Positions 6,533 to 10,812 of a stretch of 10,812 bases of DNA are shown piece after piece. The notes beneath the pieces were generated by a model that was not told the origin of the DNA, made no database searches, and was given only the letters and a program-made list of their open reading frames with translations. The DNA is taken from assembly GCA_002683195.1 (NCBI GenBank), contig NYSW01000001.1, positions 3,970 to 14,781 of the forward strand, in the 5' to 3' direction. How positions within the stretch are numbered: position 1 is the stretch's first letter; every line of letters begins with the position of its first letter. The translations under genes were made by a program, and so were the position numbers. This DNA comes from Phycisphaerae bacterium (GTDB lineage: Bacteria; Planctomycetota; Phycisphaerae; Phycisphaerales; SM1A02).

Positions 6533-7105
6533 ATGCGACCCGCGACGCTCATCGAGCCCCTGAAAATCGCTTCCGATCTCCGGTTATCACCCTTGACGGT
6601 CGAAGATGCGCCCGCCCTCTTTCAACTGGTGGACGAGGATCGGGACCGTTTGGGTGCGAGACTCCCATGGGTCGAGTCGACGAGGCTGGAATCGGACTCC
6701 CGGGCCTTCATCGAAGGATCCATGGCCCGCCGGGACGTACGGACGGGCGGCGACGGCAGCGGCGACTGGGCCATCATCAGCCAACTGCCCGAAGGCGAAC
6801 GAATGGTGGGCGTGATCGGTCTCCATGCTCCCCGCTGGAGCCACCGCTCGGTCACGCTCGGCTACTGGATCACATCGAGCCAGGAAGGACGGGGCTGGAT
6901 CACCCGCGCCGCAGAGGGGGTTCTAGGCCACCTCTTCCGAGTCGGCTTCCATCGAGTCGAGATCCGAGCCGCCACCGACAACCCTCGCAGTCGAGCGGTT
7001 CCTGAACGCCTCGGCTTCACCCTCGAGGGCGAGCTTCGATCCGTGGAGTGGATCCACGGGCGGCCGATCGACCATGCGGTCTACGGTCGACTTCGCTCGG
7101 ACTGA
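6533..7105 (+). CDS. GNAT-family N-acetyltransferase, RimJ/RimL type
   Basis: This cytosolic protein of 190 residues would transfer an acetyl group from acetyl-CoA to an amine, in this subfamily usually a protein N-terminus (ribosomal proteins in RimJ/RimL) or a small amine. Visible hallmarks are the LRLSPLTVEDAPALFQLVD opening (16-34), the central strand MVGVIGLH (91-98), SVTLGYWI (106-113) leading into the acetyl-CoA pyrophosphate loop SSQEGRGWITRA (115-126), and the C-terminal DNPRSRAVPERLGFTLEGEL (149-168), close to the family's NxxSRxVxERLGFxxEG pattern. Length is typical (about 180-190). No Shine-Dalgarno sequence precedes the ATG; with TATAGT ending 7 nt upstream the mRNA may be leaderless. 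It converges on the transglutaminase gene, with only 12 bp between the stops. The substrate cannot be deduced. Confidence 0.9.
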   Translation: MRPATLIEPLKIASDLRLSPLTVEDAPALFQLVDEDRDRLGARLPWVESTRLESDSRAFIEGSMARRDVRTGGDGSGDWAIISQLPEGERMVGVIGLHAPRWSHRSVTLGYWITSSQEGRGWITRAAEGVLGHLFRVGFHRVEIRAATDNPRSRAVPERLGFTLEGELRSVEWIHGRPIDHAVYGRLRSD

Positions 7106-7117
7106 TCCGACTCCGGT

Positions 7118-9496
7118 TCAATCCGCGGTGCGGATCTCCGCGTACGCCGCCGAACGATCGACGGCAGGGATCGGATCGTCCTCCTCCGTGAGCCACCAGA
7201 GCGGCATCCGATCCGGAACGCCCGGGGGACGATCCCAGGTCGCCGCCCAGGGTCGAAAACGGGGATCGTCATCCGCGGCCCGAGCCAGCCCGCGAACCTT
7301 CTCGACCCACCACCCCTGATCGTAGTCACCGTCGCCGAACGCTTCGATCCAGTGCCAGCGACCATCGATCGGATCGAAGATTTCGACCCAGGTGTGATTG
7401 TCGCCGGTGGGCCATTCGGGAATCCCGGCCAGACGGGCGGGAATCCCCGCGGCCCGACAGGCATTGGCCAGCATGATCGACATGCCGGTGCAGCTGGCAC
7501 AACGCTGGATGATCGTCTGATAGGGACTCTGCTCGTTGGTGAGCCGCCGGTTGGAATCGAACTTGATTCCAAAGGCTCGAAACACCTCGACGTTCAAACG
7601 ACGAACCGCCTCCCGTTGGGTCGGACTCTCCCAGGCCAGCTCACGAAACCTCGACGTGAAGTCCCGTCGCCAGTCGTCTCGACGCTCATTGATGTGAGCG
7701 TGAGGCAGAACGGCATCGAGGAAGATCCTTTCCGAGACCCCACGGCGCCACGGCGAACCTTCAAAGGACTCGTGCGCCAGGGCCACCTGTTCGAGCAGAA
7801 AATCCGCGGGTAACTCCCGGGCATCGCGCGGGGGCAGGTTGACGACCAGGTGTTCCATCGATCGTCGATGACGATCCGGCACTCGTTCGAGGGCGTTCAG
7901 AAGCGAGTTCGAATTGGATCCCGCATTGCGGAGAACCCGTTGAAGACGAACCCGGGATGCTGGATCAAGCGCATCGATCATCGTCTCGATCCGTTCGTCA
8001 TCCGGCTTCTCGCTCGTCTTCTCGACTTCCAGCAAGGGCGCCTCGATCACCACCGTCGTCCGGGTACCGGCGGGGAGGGAGCGGAGTCCGGGCAGGAAGA
8101 CGAGATCATCGAGTACCAACGGATCGGTACCCCCATCCTCCACCACCCGACCCGGTCGTACTCGCTGGCCGAGAATCACACTGGGCGTCGCCACATCCTC
8201 GAGATCCTCGAGGACGTGCAGCTTCAGGATCAGCCGATCCCCCTCCCGCCGGACCTCGACCGTCCAGGGGAGATCCGCCGCTCGCAACTCGACCCGCCAT
8301 GCCGGGTCCCCCAGCAAGGTGAGGGCGTCTCGATCCCAGAGATATCCGGCCACGTCATCGAATCGTTCATCGGTTCGGGGAATGCCGGTCCGGGTCGAAA
8401 CCTCCTGCCGGAATTCGGGGACCGCACGTTCATCGAAGCCCTCGGTGGATACCTCGGGAAGCCCCGGGAACTCCGACGCGTAACGGCGAACCAGATCCTG
8501 CTGCGCCAGCCAGACCGACTCGGCGAGCGTCTGCCTCCCAGGTTCGTCGAGGAACCGTCGATAGACATCCCAACCGCCCGCTCCGTGCCAGGTCGTGGAG
8601 CAGTAGCCGACGATCTGCCTCGCGCCCGCCTCTTCGATGAAGCGAAGCGGAAGCACGCCCGCGTCGGGTACGAAGCCGAGCAGGCAACTCCCCGCCCCGA
8701 GCATGGCCATCGGACCGGGTGCGGTCATCCTTGTTTCCACCCCGTCCGGGGTTCGAGCTCGAAGCGAGCCGTCCTCGGCGGCGATGACCCGGCCACCGTC
8801 GAAGGTGTAGCCGACCATCCATCGTTCTTCGTTGGTACGGCCACTGGTCACCAGCAAGTCCGGCTTCAGCCGCTCGAATTCCGCCGCGAAGTCATCCACG
8901 GTCACCGGATCGCCCAGGATCTCCCGCTCCGGCTCGCCGTCGACCCGGGTCACTCGGCGGCCCGCCACCCCCTCGTCGAAATACGTGCTGTCCGCCGCGA
9001 CCTCGAGGGGTACGGGCGTGTTGGAAAGCATCGACTCGATCAGCAATGGACGCTCGGCCCGAACGACCTCCATCGCGGCGGGCCAGTTGCTGGCGGTGAT
9101 CAGGCCCCACCGGGCGTCGAGATACGGATCATCATCAAGACGACGAAGCAGTCGATGAATGGTGCCCATTCGGGCCCGGCCGGCTTCATCCGGCATCGCG
9201 ACCACGCCGACCATTCGAGGGTGGCGGGTGCGAAGTTCGGCAAGGAGCTCGTTCGGGGATTCCTCGAAGACCAGAAGATCGGCGGAATGCTTGGCCGCCA
9301 GCGCCCCCGCCACCTGGGACCAACCGTCGGCCTCCCGGCAGCGACGGCTGGTGAGGACCACGTACTCAGGATTCTCGGTCACGGGACCATCAGCCGCGCC
9401 CCAGTTCGGGAGGAGCGTTCCGGCGATCATCAACGTCCACCCCGGTGACCATCGGCGTCGTGTCGTTCGCATGGTGCTACGGTAGCCGCCAGCCAT
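7118..9496 (-). CDS. Exported transglutaminase-domain protein with C25/caspase-fold-like N-terminal half
   Basis: The protein has 792 residues. An N-terminal signal sequence (basic RTTRRRW, then WTLMIAGTLLPNWGAA) predicts export. The C-terminal core is transglutaminase-like: RCASCTGMS with nucleophile Cys669, 15 residues before GIPAR as in the family, and DNHTWVEIF with His701; the usual third Asp is replaced by Glu718 in WHWIEAF. Such domains act as cysteine proteases or crosslinkers. Residues 40-340 resemble the caspase/gingipain-like (C25) layout: YVVLTSRRC, MVGVVAMPD, GSCLLG with Cys271, IVGYCSTTWHGAGGW, and TLAESVWLAQQDL. At the expected catalytic His the protein reads TSGRTNEERW (Arg220), so this half may be inactive. 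Start choice: ATG 9496 has GGAGG 9 nt upstream; ATG 9472 (784 residues, no ribosome-binding site) is the alternative. The C25 resemblance is from memory and moderately sure; the transglutaminase call is firm. Confidence 0.8.
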   Translation of the reverse strand: MAGGYRSTMRTTRRRWSPGWTLMIAGTLLPNWGAADGPVTENPEYVVLTSRRCREADGWSQVAGALAAKHSADLLVFEESPNELLAELRTRHPRMVGVVAMPDEAGRARMGTIHRLLRRLDDDPYLDARWGLITASNWPAAMEVVRAERPLLIESMLSNTPVPLEVAADSTYFDEGVAGRRVTRVDGEPEREILGDPVTVDDFAAEFERLKPDLLVTSGRTNEERWMVGYTFDGGRVIAAEDGSLRARTPDGVETRMTAPGPMAMLGAGSCLLGFVPDAGVLPLRFIEEAGARQIVGYCSTTWHGAGGWDVYRRFLDEPGRQTLAESVWLAQQDLVRRYASEFPGLPEVSTEGFDERAVPEFRQEVSTRTGIPRTDERFDDVAGYLWDRDALTLLGDPAWRVELRAADLPWTVEVRREGDRLILKLHVLEDLEDVATPSVILGQRVRPGRVVEDGGTDPLVLDDLVFLPGLRSLPAGTRTTVVIEAPLLEVEKTSEKPDDERIETMIDALDPASRVRLQRVLRNAGSNSNSLLNALERVPDRHRRSMEHLVVNLPPRDARELPADFLLEQVALAHESFEGSPWRRGVSERIFLDAVLPHAHINERRDDWRRDFTSRFRELAWESPTQREAVRRLNVEVFRAFGIKFDSNRRLTNEQSPYQTIIQRCASCTGMSIMLANACRAAGIPARLAGIPEWPTGDNHTWVEIFDPIDGRWHWIEAFGDGDYDQGWWVEKVRGLARAADDDPRFRPWAATWDRPPGVPDRMPLWWLTEEDDPIPAVDRSAAYAEIRTAD
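9476..9486. promoter_or_regulatory. Symmetrical GCTACGGTAGC, possible -10 of trmL
   Basis: Arms GCTAC/GTAGC flank a single G. The plus strand reads TACGGT (TANNNT) ending 11 nt before the trmL ATG; the minus strand reads TACCGT ending 6 nt before the alternative ATG at 9472. It may be a symmetrical -10 for both genes, but if the minus gene starts at 9496 its promoter must lie inside trmL instead. Confidence 0.25.
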
Positions 9497-10010
9497 GAGT
9501 GAACACCTCCATCCTCGCCTTGAACGTCCGAACTTCGAGATCGTGCTCCTCGAGCCTGAGATCCCGAACAACACCGGAAACATCGGCCGAACCGCGGTGG
9601 CGACCGGCTGCCGCCTCCACCTCGTGCATCCCCTCGGCTTCGATATCGACGACAAGGCCGTCAAAAGGGCCGGTCTGGACTACTGGAAGCACATCGACCT
9701 CCAGGAGCATCCAGATTGGGATTCCTGCGACGCCGCCACCGATGGTCCCGGATGGCTGCTGACGAAACATGCCGACCGAACCATCTGGGACGCGGACTTC
9801 AAACCTGGCGATCGTTTGATCTTCGGCAAGGAAAGTGCCGGCGTGGGCGAGGACTTTCGACGCCGATTCTCCGAACGGCACGGCGACGACCGGCTCATCC
9901 GGCTGCCGATGATCCCGCATCCCGGGATTCGCAGTCTCAATCTCTCGACCTCCGTGGCGACCGTGGTCTACGAAGGATTGCGCCAGACCCGGTCCAATAC
10001 CGGCCTCTAG
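9495..10010 (+). CDS. trmL: tRNA (cytidine/uridine(34)-2'-O)-methyltransferase TrmL
   Basis: This SPOUT-class, SAM-dependent enzyme would methylate the ribose 2'-O of the wobble base (C34 or cmnm5U34) in the two Leu tRNAs known as substrates in E. coli. At 171 residues it is near the usual 155-160 with a slightly longer start. Conserved blocks: LLEPEIPNNTGNIGRTA (18-34) with the family NNTGNIxR, VHPLGF (44-49), RAGLDYW (58-64), LIFGKESAGV (108-117) and IPHPGIRSLNLSTSVATVVY (140-159), the last two forming the knotted SAM pocket. No Shine-Dalgarno sequence precedes the ATG; TACGGT 11 nt upstream would give a near-leaderless mRNA. Its start codon overlaps the opposite-strand start of the transglutaminase gene by two bases. 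It is probably monocistronic, since 239 bp follow before the prepilin gene. Confidence 0.95.
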   Translation: MSEHLHPRLERPNFEIVLLEPEIPNNTGNIGRTAVATGCRLHLVHPLGFDIDDKAVKRAGLDYWKHIDLQEHPDWDSCDAATDGPGWLLTKHADRTIWDADFKPGDRLIFGKESAGVGEDFRRRFSERHGDDRLIRLPMIPHPGIRSLNLSTSVATVVYEGLRQTRSNTGL

Positions 10011-10033
10011 GGACCGAAAATCCGATCCGACGC

Positions 10034-10054
10034 CCCGTTTCATCGGAAACCGGG
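10034..10054 (+). terminator. Candidate hairpin downstream of trmL
   Basis: CCCGTTTC pairs with GAAACCGGG across an ATCG loop, giving eight pairs with one bulged C, 23 nt after the trmL stop. No T-run follows, so it is a weak intrinsic terminator at best. Confidence 0.3.
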
Positions 10055-10138
10055 AAGACTTCGCAACAACCGCCCCACCACTCGGCGTATCCTTCCCGTG
10101 GACGAGCGTGGCGAGGATCCGTTGATCCGCCACTCGGA

Positions 10139-10153
10139 GTTCGCTGCGCGAAC
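10139..10153. repeat. Short perfect inverted repeat in the trmL-prepilin gap
   Basis: GTTCGC and GCGAAC flank TGC. It sits about 100 nt upstream of the prepilin start. Role unknown: it could be a small operator, a leader hairpin or chance. The rest of the 239-bp gap shows no gene and no clear promoter. Confidence 0.3.
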
Positions 10154-10249
10154 GTCTCCCGAATCGGTTCTGGTTGGAGTGGTTCCCGGTCGATGGTCGG
10201 CCGGTGGGACTCGTGTTCGCGCCCCTTGAGGCACCCGGAGTCATCGTGC

Positions 10250-10812
10250 ATGTCGGTTCAGACCTCCACCAACGTCGTCGACCTTCGTTCGACCCCCGCC
10301 CGTCGAGCATTCTCGATCACCGAACTTCTGGTGGTGATCGGCATCATCGTGCTCCTGATCGGCATCCTGCTTCCCGCCCTCGGCAAGGTGCGTGAAAAGG
10401 CCCGGGTCACGGAAACCTTCTCCTCCATGGAGGAGTTCGCCAAGGCCTGCGACGCCTTCAATCAGCAGTTCGGCTACTACCCCGGAATCGTCCCCGAGGA
10501 AGTGCTCGCCAATGACCCGAAGATCACCCCGATGGAGAACGCGGTTCTTCACCTCTCCGGCGGCGCCGTCCGACAGGATGAACTTCCGGTCTTCATCGAT
10601 GGGGTTCGCTTCGACAACCTGGCGGACATCCAGTTCGAACCCGGCAATCCAGAATCGACGGGGGACGTCATCTCCTTCAACGGCGGCAGTGACCTTGGCA
10701 TCTTCCGCATCGCGGTGTACGCCCCCGCCGTCGGGGATGGACCGTTCATCCAGGGCAAGAGATACGCCCCGTTCTTCAGTCCCAAGGGACAGGGCTTCCG
10801 CCCCGCCACCTA
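10250..10812 (+). CDS. Type II secretion/type IV pilus prepilin-like protein, 3' end beyond window
   Basis: This partial protein (187 codons, still open at the edge) is translated from ATG 10250, preceded by GGAG with a 9-nt gap. Residues 1-20 are a basic leader ending PARRA. The class III signal follows: A|FSITELLVVIGIIVLLIGIL, with Phe at +1, Glu at +5 and a hydrophobic helix (21-43) ending LLPALGKVREKA. The prepilin peptidase would cut and N-methylate Phe21. Residue -1 is Ala rather than the usual Gly. The mature part (MEEFAKACDAFNQQFGYYPG, then ISFNGGSDLGIFRIAVYAP) has the pseudopilin pattern of a first helix followed by a region with YYPG, as in the many prepilin-like proteins of Planctomycetota. 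It could be a type II secretion pseudopilin or one of their H-X9-DG-type paralogues; the C-terminus needed to tell lies outside the window. Confidence 0.88.
   Translation, partial: MSVQTSTNVVDLRSTPARRAFSITELLVVIGIIVLLIGILLPALGKVREKARVTETFSSMEEFAKACDAFNQQFGYYPGIVPEEVLANDPKITPMENAVLHLSGGAVRQDELPVFIDGVRFDNLADIQFEPGNPESTGDVISFNGGSDLGIFRIAVYAPAVGDGPFIQGKRYAPFFSPKGQGFRPAT

Noticed and set aside
7850..9448. 532-codon plus-strand open frame
   Set aside because: It is antisense to the transglutaminase gene, has no domain resemblance and a low-complexity Arg/Pro/Gly-rich composition; such shadows are expected in GC-rich DNA.
9477..10310. 277-codon minus-strand open frame over trmL
   Set aside because: trmL on the plus strand has all its family motifs; the antisense frame resembles nothing and crosses the prepilin start.
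1..10812. CRISPR array, insertion sequence, attachment site or defence island
   Set aside because: No regularly spaced repeats, transposase or integrase motifs, terminal inverted repeats or recognised defence domains were seen on either strand.

Overview
The window is GC-rich and densely coded. The best fit is a member of the Planctomycetota, probably class Phycisphaerae. The reasons are two secreted enzymes ending in the same duplicated dockerin-like tail (GDxNxDGxVDGADL...WG), a type II/IV prepilin-like protein with the FSITELLVVIGIIVLLIGIL start common in that phylum, and several divergent or convergent single genes rather than long operons. The taxonomic call is an inference; no rRNA or housekeeping marker is present.

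Layout, left to right. At the left edge a leftward ORF (81 to <1) overlaps the end of the next gene. Then come three leftward genes: a secreted modular GH5-type glycoside hydrolase (72-2138) with a 355-bp gene-free leader, a YbdG/MscM-like mechanosensitive channel (2494-3831), and a small cytosolic SpoIIAA/STAS-like protein (3950-4312). Divergent from these is a secreted calcineurin-like metallophosphoesterase with DNRLRE and dockerin-like modules (4476-6263). It converges on a 40-codon single-span membrane protein (6343-6465, minus), with a perfect 22-bp palindrome between the two. A RimJ/RimL-type GNAT acetyltransferase (6533-7105, plus) diverges from the small gene and converges, 12 bp apart, on a large exported protein (7118-9496, minus) with a C25/caspase-fold-like N-terminal half and a C-terminal transglutaminase core. 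TrmL (9495-10010, plus) diverges from that gene with overlapping start codons. A prepilin-like gene (10250 to beyond the right edge, plus) ends the window.

How the genes fit together. There is no obvious single pathway. Four of the nine complete or near-complete products are predicted to be exported or secreted (GH5 enzyme, phosphoesterase, transglutaminase protein, prepilin). Together they suggest a free-living polysaccharide- and phosphate-scavenging cell with an elaborate envelope. The GH5 enzyme and the phosphoesterase share the C-terminal tag, so they probably share a sorting or attachment route. MscM-like and SpoIIAA-like proteins are general stress/membrane functions, and TrmL modifies tRNA wobble bases.

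I did not find a CRISPR array, insertion sequence, tRNA, rRNA or clear defence system. The least ordinary items are the C25-like/transglutaminase fusion with an apparently lost catalytic His, the very tight divergent start regions, the 40-codon membrane gene, and a 16-17-nt motif shared by two leftward upstream regions.
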